A stretch of 20,242 nt of DNA, taken from positions 10,898 through 31,139 of the forward strand of contig SZWC01025596.1 in assembly GCA_023375785.1 (NCBI GenBank). Direction: 5' to 3'. Of the stretch, positions 1-8,493 are shown piece after piece; the stretch's first letter is position 1; each line of letters begins with the position of its first letter. The position numbers and the translations under genes are program-made. The DNA is from Penium margaritaceum (taxonomy: Eukaryota > Streptophyta > Zygnematophyceae > Desmidiales > Peniaceae). The notes under the pieces are model-generated. The model searched no databases. It worked only from the letters and a program-made list of their open reading frames with translations, and had not been told where the DNA came from.

Positions 1-650
1 GACAGCCTACCAATAGACACTCTAGAAGCCATAGAATCTGCTAGGAAGCTTCAAATCTGGCATGCTTTGGTGTTCTGGAAAGCTTATATCAGTGGCTATA
101 AAATGCCACTACTTGTGAGCCTTGATCAAGTGTTCATTCCCAGTCAATTGAGGCCAAAACTATTGCCACACTCTCTGACCAGATTTTTCTATCCTTGGAA
201 CAATTTGCCTCCACAGTTTCAGTCTCTCCAAAAACAGTTGGTGGTGTGAACCAGCCACTGCTAGGGACTCTCCAGGGTGCACACTCACCCTCAGGCCAAC
301 ACGGCAGAGATTGAGAAAATTCACCTCTCAATCATCTTTGCTCAACTGCGTAACTATGAGGTCATTCTCAAAGGCGAGGCTCGTGATGCAGCACGCACAT
401 CATTGACCACATACTCACACCAGGGTACCTCAGTGAATGCTGCTGCCTCTACACACGTGACACACACCTTAGCCAGGGGAAGTGGTGCAAGAGGGCGAGG
501 CCCCTCCAGTGGTGGTAGCAGGGGCCATGGGCAGGGCCGTGGAGCACAAAGGTGCAACTTCTGGAACCAAGCAGGGCACTTTTGGCGTCGATGTCCCACA
601 CTACAGCGACAGACGATGGAGAAGCAGCAGCAACAGTGGTAGCAGCCACA
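1..650 (+). pseudogene. Copia gag remnant (element P), C-terminal half with zinc knuckle
   Basis: This is the capsid/nucleocapsid end of a degraded Ty1/copia retrotransposon. The clearest part is the frame open from about 277 to 642. It has a helical stretch (EIEKIHLSIIFAQLRNYE), then an Ala/Ser/Thr-rich linker, an Arg/Gly-rich run, and a CCHC-type knuckle at 553-594 reading CNFWNQAGHFWRRC. The second knuckle cysteine is Trp, so zinc binding should be lost. A Gln-rich tail follows (about 616-680), typical of plant copia gag. The same frame is open at 67-249 but stops there, and other frames between 130 and 290 also read plausibly, so frameshifts are likely. The 5' end lies outside the window. 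Confidence is good for gag C-terminus and low for exact frames before 270. Confidence 0.6.
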
Positions 651-969
651 GTCCCAAGAGCATCAATGGCAGCATGAGTAGCAGTCACAGTTCCCGACAG
701 CCAGCCGGGCCGGTCAGAACCTGGTGGGGCCAAGCTGTGCCGTTTGGCGGTGTCACCTTTTGGACTGCCAAAGCAGCAGCTGCCATTGCTCCCATCGGCA
801 TCCATGTACCAGGTCCCCCATTATGTGCCTCCAAACGCAAGAATCTACATGTCCGTACGGGCATGGGCGCAACGAGCGTACACAGAGATGCCCGAGCCCC
901 TGTAGTCCCTGGCACCTCCACCCGGGCTTGGCTAGGCAGCTTCAATGAAGTCTCAGCTGCCTGAGGTGA

Positions 970-1800
970 CCGCCATGCCGGATTCATCAGGTCAGTGGCT
1001 AGGTCACACCCACGTCACAACGAATTACTCCCTTCCCATGCACGAATGACACTGCAGAGTCGCATCATATGTTTCTGCATTACCAATTATTTGTTGCCTT
1101 GTATTCTGTGCATCATGTGGAAGGTGTGAAGACTGGGTCGGGTGAGATATTGAAGGTTGAGGGTGTGGGCACAGTTGTGTTACAGGCACCAGGGAGGGGG
1201 GTGTTGTGGCTCACTGGTGTACTTTGGGTGCATTGGCTGAAAGTTAATTTGTTGTCTGGGGGCCAGATAGACAAGCAGACAAACATGTCTACGCTAACGT
1301 AAAAGTGGTGGTGCATGCTTTTTGACGCTGTTGGTGCCTTGCTGATTGACGGGCCATTGCACGTTGACATGCTCTACCATCTTACACTCTTTCCTCTTGT
1401 GCACACACATTCACACCGACTGCAAGTTCACACTGTGACAGCCACGGACGCAAAGCACACAGATCTTATCCACCATCGTTTGGCGCATATTAGCACTTAC
1501 TGTGTCATAGACATGTTGAATCATGTTCCTGCACATGGTATCTTGCTAACTGACCTTGCCCATGGTCTCAAAGATGGCACTTGTCTAGAATGTCATGAGG
1601 AGAAATCACAACAACAGTCTTTTCCCAAGTCCGTGAAGGAAAAAAATTCCCCTCTTGCCTTGATTCATGCAGATCTCACAAGACCCATGCCCGTGCCTTC
1701 CGTCCAATATGGATCCCTCTATGTCATAACACTCAGAGATGGCTTTAGTCAGTTTCTGTGGGCCTTCTAGTTGAAATCAAAGGGTGATGCCCGGAGGACC
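970..1800 (+). pseudogene. Copia protease remnant, pre-integrase domain and start of integrase (element P)
   Basis: Continuation of element P. A protease active-site trace is readable near 975-1020 (PDSSG, then HTHVTTN), like the DSGAxxHVT pattern of copia proteases but with extra residues. At about 1105-1290 the frame gives the C-terminal protease strand pattern (EILKVEGVGTVVLQ, then a VNLLS motif), where copia elements normally read xNLLSVxQL. At 1315-1770 the GAG-pre-integrase zinc region reads IHHRLAHIS, then CLECHEEK. The integrase core begins with ALIHADLTRPM (first catalytic Asp) and YVITLRDGFSQFLWAF. A TAG at 1768-1770 interrupts it, after which LKSKGDARR continues in frame. The second Asp and the Glu of the DDE triad are absent because the sequence jumps to the end of RT. 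Confidence 0.6.
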
Positions 1801-1839
1801 ATTTCTGTGTGGATAGCCCGTTCTCTGAACTGGTAGATA

Positions 1840-2490
1840 ATGGTGAATGGAATGGACTATCTAGGCGTGATTGGATCACTCATGTATCTTGCTACCACCA
1901 CTCATACACATGTGGATTTTTTAATGAATGCTCTTTCCTTGTTCTCCAAGTGCCTTAGAGAGCATTAGCGCGAGGCTGCATTACATGTGGTGTGATATGT
2001 TTTTTTCCACCGTACGCAAAGGGCTGCACTTCATAACACAACCCTTAGTCATTCCTGATGGTTTACCGATAGTGACTGGGTCCATGATTAAGACTCTCAA
2101 AGTTTTACATGATATATTTTCTTGATTGGAGGCACTACTGTCTCTTGGAAAAGTGGCAAGCAAGGGTGTGTTGGAAGGAGCTCAAGCAAGGCTGGTATGT
2201 GGCACTTGGTGCAAGTACGTGTGAGGCTATTTGGTTATGTTGCTTGCTTAAAAAACTTTGTGTCCCCATTCATTGCATCATTTTGTGTTGCAACAATGAG
2301 AGCACACAAAACCTTTGCTCAAAACGATGGCATGCACCACTCTCACACAAATCATATCAATTTTTAGCACCAATTTGTATGTGAGTGCATCTTCCGCGTC
2401 ATTGTTGGGGCTATTTGGGTGGACACATGTTCATAGCGAGCTGACTTTCTCACAAAGGCACTCAGCAGAAACGTTTTTAGGTGTGGTTGG
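1840..2490 (+). pseudogene. Copia RT C-terminus and RNase H remnant (element P)
   Basis: Diagnostic copia motifs appear in several frames. At 1855-1950 the reading GVIGSLMYLATTTHTHVDF matches the VGSLMYLAxTTRPDI block that closes the reverse transcriptase. At 2059-2200 FTDSDW, GGTTVSWKSGKQGCV and a following SSSKA match the copia RNase H core (YSDADWAGD, then AVSWxSKKQ, then LSSTEAEY). At about 2437-2486 RADFLTKALSRNVF matches the element's C-terminal DxLTKALxxxxF tail. Internal TAA and TGA codons (2068-2100) and frame changes make it non-functional. The YVDD-containing palm of RT is missing, so roughly the second half of integrase and most of RT have been deleted between about 1830 and 1850. 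Confidence 0.6.
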
Positions 2491-2499
2491 TCTTGCCCG

Positions 2500-3855
2500 T
2501 TCCCATGACCCTGGGTGAGCTTTGCTCCTCGTTCCATTTGGAACTCGTATGCTGTGGCATGTGGATGCCAATTGCGTGTCATGGACGAGTGTTAATGCTT
2601 GTGGAAAATGTTGGTGGCCCATCACACCTTTGATGTCCTCTTATCTTGCTCCGCATGCACACTACTGTTGACCTCAACCTATATATATTCTTCCATGGTT
2701 TGGCTGTGAGTGTACAGGGTATGCTGGTGCAGAGACTGGAGACAATGCACCGTGACGGCACGCGATCTCCCAGGTTCACACGCGTGGTCGTCTCCATCCT
2801 GCTCACATACCCAAGAGTTTGCCGGTATCTTCTTCTCATGTTATGCTTATCGAATGCTCTTAGTTAGAAGTGACATAGTTTAGGTCTTGCGCTGCCTTAC
2901 CTACTTGTGACCTTTCTCTAGGCATGTGGGTAGGGAAACAGCAGGTCACTTTCACAGTGACATAGGTTAGGAGATGGCAGGCAGAGCAAGCCTTTGCCCG
3001 CTTGATTTTGGGGCTCGGAGGACTTTCGCCCCGGCATGGTTGACTCGCCAGCGAGCCTTGCTCGCCGGCCGACGGGTGGAGCTCGACTAGCAAGCTTCTA
3101 ACCGCAACAACTCTATAAGCTGTTACTTGCAAACTTTCCTAGGGTTCCTGCTATGGCGCTTTACAAACCCAAGGCAAGTATGCACTAGACTTAACCAGTT
3201 TTTTACACCATATGTTGCATTGGGTTTGCATTTGTCTCCTGAACTACCTCGTGCGTGAACAAGAGATTCAGTGCTGTGACCACTCTGGACCCTAGCCCAA
3301 CAAGATGAGAGCCATTCATGATGGAGCTCATACCCTTTACCAGCAGGACACACCTTAGGAAGTGGCTCGTGGTCCCATAATCCATTTGGATTTTCTTATT
3401 GGGTGCTCTAGCTCTTAAGGATGGCAAATCATTTTGTGCGTTTCAAGGGAAGCTAGATTCTAGAAACCTGGCATTGATCCTTGAGGGGCCACCTAGCCAG
3501 ATTTGCTCTGTGACATGGAGAGTAGCCACCCTTGGAGCTATCAGGTTCCATCTCTGGGAGGCGGCATGCTCTCGGCGTGCATCACACATGACCCTGGGTC
3601 ACGCACACCGGCTTTGCTAATCTCCAACTTCTTGAGCCCACTTGTACCAACTCTCAAATCTTAATAAGTGCCACACAATTTGATCCATGGCATGTATCAT
3701 GTGGGGATCTCCACCCACTCTCCTCCCCAAACTACATGCTCTTCGTACTTAGTGTTGGTTTTGCATACCTCTCATTTTGCTCTGTTGTGTTCTCCCAGCT
3801 TGTGTACATTGGTGTGCAGATGACTGACGGCGAGATGGAACGCCGCAGGAGCATC
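2500..3855. other. Unassigned sequence between two copia elements
   Basis: This 1.35-kb stretch holds no open frame that I can assign with confidence. The first part should contain the 3' untranslated end and possibly the 3' LTR of element P, but no polypurine tract or LTR boundary is recognisable. An imperfect 16-bp direct repeat lies at 2869-2884 and 2956-2971, the second copy overlapping a small hairpin (2945-2961). A weak protease-like reading on the minus strand is listed separately. The last hundred bases before 3856 show faint similarity to the 3' end of the internal region of element A. Confidence 0.4.
3203..3427 (-). pseudogene. Possible retroelement protease fragment, minus strand
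   Basis: A 74-codon minus-strand frame reads IQMDYGTTSHFLR near its start. This resembles the LDSGATSHFxR active site of copia/gypsy-type aspartic proteases, with Ser replaced by Tyr in the D-S/T-G triplet. About 20 residues on, IMNGSHLVGLGSRVVTAL resembles the following GxxxxVxGxGxV strand, and HEVV fits the 'xxVLHVP' strand. No zinc knuckle upstream and no pre-integrase domain downstream could be found, and the match is short. It may be a decayed fragment or chance. It could also be a shadow frame with no meaning. Confidence 0.22.
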
Positions 3856-4027
3856 TATTGAAATAATATGCACCTTGTCCACTGCCTAGCTGGCTAGCTA
3901 CAAATACAGACAAGGCATGCACTGCTCTATGGAGTACGTCCCCTTGGTCTGTTCTCAGATGGGCCAGGAATGCACTGCCCATAATGGGTATGTCCCCTGT
4001 GGCTCATCATAGGAACCACACCTTTTT

Positions 4028-4094
4028 GGCCTGGTTGAATAGGCACTGGAGTCTCAAGCGAGAGGTCGCGGGTTCAATCCTCGCGACGGCCGCA
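4028..4094 (+). other. tRNA-Glu-like segment with Pol III A and B boxes inside the 5' LTR
   Basis: TGGTTGAATAGG (4032-4043) fits the Pol III A-box consensus TRGYNNANNNG. GTTCAATCC (4072-4080) fits the B box GWTCRANNC. They are 40 bp apart, normal tRNA-gene spacing. A T-arm can be drawn as stem GCGGG/CTCGC with the 7-nt loop TTCAATC (4068-4084), followed by GACGGCC as 3' acceptor strand and ending CGCA. Counting back from the T-arm puts CTC in the anticodon position after T33, as in tRNA-Glu(CUC). The 5' acceptor strand pairs only over GGCC and the anticodon stem has mismatches, so this is a tRNA-derived or tRNA-like sequence, not an intact gene. No T-run terminator follows closely. Confidence 0.5.
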
Positions 4095-4259
4095 ATTTTC
4101 TTTGTGGCCCAAATTGGGACAGGAAGCTTCTAGGAATCTTACTAGAGCCTGGCTTGAGGATGACACTTGGCGGTCTAAGGACGCACCAAGTAGGACTGTA
4201 GGTTGAGGTTAGCTCTAGTGGAGCCACTACAAGCAGAAGCTTTAGCAAAGCTCTGCAAC

Positions 4260-4267
4260 TATAAAAG
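4260..4267 (+). promoter_or_regulatory. TATA box of the 5' LTR (element A)
   Basis: TATAAAAG, preserved in both LTRs at the same offset (9460-9467 in the 3' copy), about 245 bp before the LTR end. This is the expected position for the Pol II promoter driving genomic RNA. Confidence 0.6.
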
Positions 4268-4507
4268 CCTGTACCTTGCATCCATTTACAGTTCTTGCCT
4301 TTGCGACTCCTCACAGAGTTTCCAACCAAAGGTAGACACTAAAAACCAACATGCAGACTATCGTGAGGTTGCAAACCAAACGAACCTAAAGTGTGGATCC
4401 CTCGTTCAAGGGTGATATGTTATCTTGGTTGCAAAACCAAGAGCGGTTGGCGGCCTCCCATATTGGGACCCGTTTTCTAGAATGTTGCTATCCGGCGCAT
4501 TGACAAA

Positions 4508-4522
4508 GGGTTATGGGCCCAC
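4508..4522 (+). other. Primer-binding site complementary to the anticodon arm of initiator tRNA-Met
   Basis: GGGTTATGGGCCCAC, two bases after the LTR end, is the exact complement of GTGGGCCCATAACCC, the anticodon stem-loop (CAT anticodon) of plant initiator tRNA-Met as I know it. The usual TGGTATCAGAG complement of the tRNA 3' end is absent here. In Drosophila copia and yeast Ty5, minus-strand synthesis is primed from a tRNA cut in the anticodon loop or stem, using the 5' half-molecule. The same is inferred here. The 15-nt match at the required location makes chance very unlikely. Confidence 0.8.
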
Positions 4523-4974
4523 ACTTCAGGTTCTAAGGCACGCTTCCAAGACCGACTAGCACGTGGTCTTGCAAGGCGCACAGGTACAACAGGGATGCGG
4601 ACATCGGACGGCTCCATCTGCTCCATTGGCTCCATTGGCTTCTTCAGGTAGGGTGTGCACACGTGGCGGACTAGGGGACGAGGAACAGCTCTGTCCATGT
4701 TGGACAAGATCCTCGAGCCCCAAAGGGATTAAGGTCTACCCCTTTTTCAGAAGGCGGTACGACCCCGAGTCCGTTCTCTCACGACGGCACCAGGGCCTTA
4801 GGCGATCATCAGTGGGAGGGGTATGTAACAAAAACAACTGCACCTTTGACAACGGTCGCAGTTAGTAGCCTCATCAGCCTCATCGGCCTCAACGAAGGAG
4901 AGTAGCAGCAAAGCAGAGAAGACAAGCAACCGCAGCAAAGGGCGTATCCGACTCGAGCCCGCCTTGAGGCGGGT
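4523..4974 (+). other. Untranslated leader of element A
   Basis: About 450 bp without a supported gene, between the PBS and the gag ATG. Packaging and dimerisation signals would be expected here but cannot be recognised. It ends with a strong hairpin CCCGCC-TTGA-GGCGGG (4958-4973) separated from the gag ATG by a single base. Confidence 0.55.
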
Positions 4975-5361
4975 ATGTCCAAATTCACGGGGATAGGTTT
5001 TCCCTTGTGGAAATGGAAGTTTGAGATTGGCATAAATGTGCGAGGCTACCTCGAAATCCTAAAAGGGACCGAGACAACACCCGTTGATGCGACGGTGACA
5101 ACGCATGCGGCTGACCTTACAGCATGGACGATGAAGAACAACATGGCTCTTGCCATTCTTGTGATGTCCATTAACGAGACTCAACACTCCCACATCACAG
5201 GATGCACGTTGGCTGCCAAGGCCTACGCAAAGCTCGCACGCGTGCATCAATGGAATGCCCTAGCAAACCGACTCTTCATCTTCCAAAGGTTGATGTCGAT
5301 GAGGGTGAGCGAAGGAGAATCGATACCCGCATTTTTGCAGTCATTCAACAACGTGCTGTAG
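4975..5361 (+). pseudogene. Gag N-terminal part (UBN2-like capsid), element A
   Basis: The reading starts MSKFTGIGFPLWKWKFEI. The FPLWKWK motif is the usual start of plant copia gag (NFxxWKxxM). A TTPVDATV segment follows, then ALAILVMSI, and the capsid helix block AKAYAKLARVH and ANRLFIFQRLMSMRV. These blocks align with element B (LANHLFIFKRLVTLRA), showing the two are related families. The ATG at 4975 is the first in frame and lies next to a hairpin. The frame ends at TAG 5359-5361, but the following codons (EVQQMEWN) continue the gag domain. Confidence 0.75.
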
Positions 5362-7014
5362 GAGGTCCAGCAAATGGAATGGAATCTCGACTCCAACATG
5401 TGTGTCATGATCCTTCTAATGGCACTGCCGGAAAGCTGGGGGTCCTTGATCACCATATTTGGCCATTGGAAGGAGGCAGATCTGTCATATGAGGCTGTCA
5501 CCGAAAACGTCCGCAACAAGTCCATGCGATGCAGTGGCAGTGAGGCAAACATCTCAGCCTATGCCTCTTGCTTTGGTGGACAAGGTGCAATCTCTCGCTC
5601 CAGTCAAGGCAACATCGGAAGCAGTGGCAGTGGAGGGAAAGGCAATGGTGGCAGGAAGAGTTCCAAGAAGCTCGGCAAATGTCACAACTATGGCAAGGCT
5701 GGGCACTGGGCTAGGGACTGCCGTAGTCCCAAGAAAGAAGGCGGGAATAAAGGTGGAAAGGAGAAGAAGGAGCTCACCAACATGATGGCTAGGGGGCTGC
5801 CCATGAAGGCGGCAGCGATCCTTAGGCCCCGGGCATTTACCCTTGACTCGGGAACCAACCACCACTCATCAAAAGAGAAGGGTGGATTTGTCTCCATGGC
5901 CAAATCTGTCATGCGCATCAAGTGTGCAAACGGCGGCGTCGTCCAAGCCATGGGCGAACGGGACAAGGTGATCACGTTCAATGTGAACGGTGCGGAGAAG
6001 GCGGTCAACTTTCAAAAGGTGGTATATATGCCCTCCTTTGCAATCAAGTTGCTGTCCATCTCACAAATCACCGACAACAACATGACAGTGGTGTTCACCA
6101 ACAAGGAGGCCGTGGCCTTAAAAAATGAGGGCATCCAGATTTTTTACACCAAAGACGACCTCATGCTTCAAGTTCCAAGAGTTGATGGCCTCTACGTGCT
6201 TCAAACCAAAGTCACCAAGGTGTTGGATGAGGGACTCGCATGTGCCACCAAGACAGTGGCACCAGAGCCAAATGATGCACCACTGGCGACCGTTGCGGCT
6301 GCCACATCAACCAAGGACACTCATGCTGATATGTGGCACCAGCGATTTGGCCACGTGGCCAACAGCACGCTGCAGAAGATGCAGGAGCAAGACGTATTCC
6401 GCGGAATGGAAGGTTGTACCATGAATCATGGTGAAGGGTGTACATTGTGTGAACCATGCCTCCAAGCGAAGGCAAAGAAGAAGCCGTTTGGGAGAGGAGG
6501 TCAACGAGTAGAGCATGTCTTGGAACTGATACACAACGACGTATGTGGACCCTTCTGCATACCGTCTAACGGAGGAAGCAAGTACTTCTTGACCTTCATT
6601 GACGGCCAGAGCCGCAAGATGTGGATCTACTTCCTCAAAACAAAGGGAGAGGTCAAGGAGAAGCTCCTCGAGTTTGTCGCCATGATGGAGCGGGAAACGT
6701 CTAAGAAAGTGAAGACGCTCCGAAGTGACAACGGGGGTGAGTACAAGACATGGAAGCCTTGGCTCAAGTATCACAGTATCTGCCACGAGCAAACCACCCC
6801 TTACAACCCCCATAGCAACGGCATTGCCGAGATGATGAACCAGACCCTGCTCGGCATGGTGCGAAGCATGCTCTTAGATTCTAAGCTCTCACCTCGCTTT
6901 TGGACTGAAGCAGCAACAACGGCTTGCTACCTCTTGAACCTCACACCAGCAAACGCCTTGCAAAAGCGTGGAAAGGAGCAAGACAAGCAGCTCAAGACCC
7001 CACAGGAAGCATGA
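5362..7014 (+). pseudogene. Gag C-terminus, protease, pre-integrase and integrase of element A
   Basis: It begins EVQQMEWN and MALPESWGSLIT (end of capsid). The nucleocapsid knuckle CHNYGKAGHWARDC (5683-5724) has the second Cys changed to Tyr. The protease has FTLDSGTNHH with the catalytic Asp at 5845-5847 and the terminal IKLLSISQ block. The GAG-pre-integrase domain shows WHQRFGHV and CTLCEPCLQAK (HHCC zinc site). The integrase core has its acidic triad at Asp 6538-6540 (IHNDVCGPF), Asp 6727-6729 (LRSDNGGEY) and Glu 6829-6831 (NGIAEMMN), with 33 residues between the last two. The core therefore keeps all catalytic residues. The open frame ends at TGA 7012-7014, after TPQEA. Confidence 0.85.
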
Positions 7015-8493
7015 TCGGGAAAGAAACCCAACGCATCTCATCTGAAGATGTTTGGATCAACTGCATGGGTGAAGATCCAGTCGGGAGAAGGTGGAGGCAA
7101 GCTGGACACATGTTCCAGGAAGTGCGTCATGATTGGGTACGACACATCACACAATGCCTATCGGCCTTGGGACCAGGCAGCAGGCACGCTTTTGAGGAGT
7201 CACGACGTCGTGTTTGACAAACACACCCTTGAAAAGGGAGAGCTGCTGGACCCGAACCTCGCTCCCAAAGCGGGAGAGTGGATAGTGTTTCTTGAGTCCG
7301 GAGACCAAGCACCCGACAATTGGCTCGCTTTCCTAGGAGGTGGTGGGAATGGGAGAGTAGCTATGGAGGATGACGCAGCATCTGACATGGACGCGGATAC
7401 CGATGCATCCGGGGCTTCCGATTCTGACTTGGAGTCTAACGACTCTTTTGACGACGACGACAAACCACCACCTGTGGAAGCACCAGCACCAAAGCAAGAA
7501 GCCGAGAACGGCATGTGGGTGCTGGTGGATAGACCCGACAAGGCCCGCGTGGTGGGATCCAAGTGGGTCCTCCGAGTGAAGAAGAAGCAAGACGGCAGCA
7601 TCGACAAGTTCAAGGCAAGGGTAGTGGCAAGGGGGTTCTCTCAACGCCTAGGCTCCAAGTACGATGAGACGTTCACGCCCGTCGTGACCTTTACCTCCAT
7701 CCGCTCTCTCCTTGGCATTGCAACCACAAAGAACCTAGAGATACACCAGATGGACGTCAGGACAACTTTTCTTTATGGGAAGCTTGACAAGGAAGAACTG
7801 ATGGAGGTGCCTGAAGGAGTCAAAGCTCCCAAGGGCAAGGTGTGCAAGTTGGTGAAAGCGCTCTACGGGCTGAAACATGCCCTAAGGATGTGGTACAAAG
7901 AGATGGACGGTTTCATGACCAGCCTCTTCTTCGCACATTGCCAGAATGACCCGAGCATGTACGTGTGCGATGATGGGAGAGGGCTGATGCTGGTTGCATT
8001 GTACGTGGATGATCTGATCATCTGCTCGTCTTCGGTCGAGCTGCTGGATGAGCTGAAGTCTGACCTCAGCAAAAGGTTCAAGATGAAGGACATGGATCCT
8101 GTCGAGTACTACCTCGGGATTGCCATCCACCGCAACCGAGTAGCAGGCACCATCGAACTCAACCAAACCAAATACATTGGTGAGGTACTGAAGCGCTACC
8201 ACATGGAAGACTGCAAACTTGTCAGCACCCCAATAACGACCGATACAAAGCTGAAGGTCTCCATGTCGCCAAGCAACGAAGCAGAACAAGGGGATATGCA
8301 AGACATCTCCTACCAGTCTACCGTGGGTAGCATCATGTACGCCATGGTAGGGAATCGTCTGGACATCTGCTATGATGTGGGACAAGTGAGCAAATTCGTG
8401 GCCAATTGTGGGCCACAACATTGGCAGGCAGTCAAGCGCATCTTGCGCTGCCTCGAGAAGACACGTTACATGGGCCTCGTCCTTGGAGACTGA
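7015..8493 (+). pseudogene. Reverse transcriptase of element A with integrase C-terminus
   Basis: After the stop the integrase tail continues (GKKPNASHLKMFGSTAWV, then the RKCVMIGYD block). An acidic Asp/Ser-rich linker follows at about 7365-7470. The RVT_2 reverse transcriptase shows GSKWVLRVKKK, KARVVARGFSQR, YDETFTPVV and EIHQMDVRTTFLYG (first catalytic Asp region). KALYGLKHALRMWY follows, where KQAPRxWY is usual, so Gln-Ala-Pro is altered. The YVDD box is intact at 8002-8013. The block ends with STVGSIMYAMVGNRLDI and QAVKRILRCLEKT. It makes cDNA in cytoplasmic particles in active relatives. The frame is closed by TGA 8491-8493 between RT and RNase H. Confidence 0.85.

Larger units (their letters stand above)
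3856..4505 (+). repeat. 5' LTR of element A
   Basis: It is directly repeated at 9056-9708 with about 93% identity by eye. The start is placed at TATTGA, equivalent to TGTTGA in the 3' copy (the canonical TG mutated to TA here). The end is placed at TTGACA, giving the canonical CA. It contains a tRNA-like segment (4028-4094), a TATA box (4260-4267) and, near its 3' end, a hairpin CTTGGTT-GCAA-AACCAAG (4424-4441). The U3/R boundary should lie about 30 bp after the TATA box, near 4290. The end could be off by a few bases because the 3' LTR reads TTGAAA at the same place. Confidence 0.9.

Noticed and set aside
3749..3982. Minus-strand frame with a close match at 8943-9182
   Set aside because: The shared half is LTR sequence of element A repeated at both ends; the remainder is antisense internal or flanking sequence. 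LTR duplication explains the similarity without a gene.
4028..4094. Calling the LTR segment a functional tRNA gene
   Set aside because: The 5' acceptor strand is missing and the anticodon stem has mismatches; it is listed only as tRNA-like.
5359..5361. TAG in element A as a programmed gag-pol readthrough site
   Set aside because: It lies in the middle of the capsid, far upstream of the zinc knuckle, and three further stops fall inside pol domains. Decay is the better explanation.
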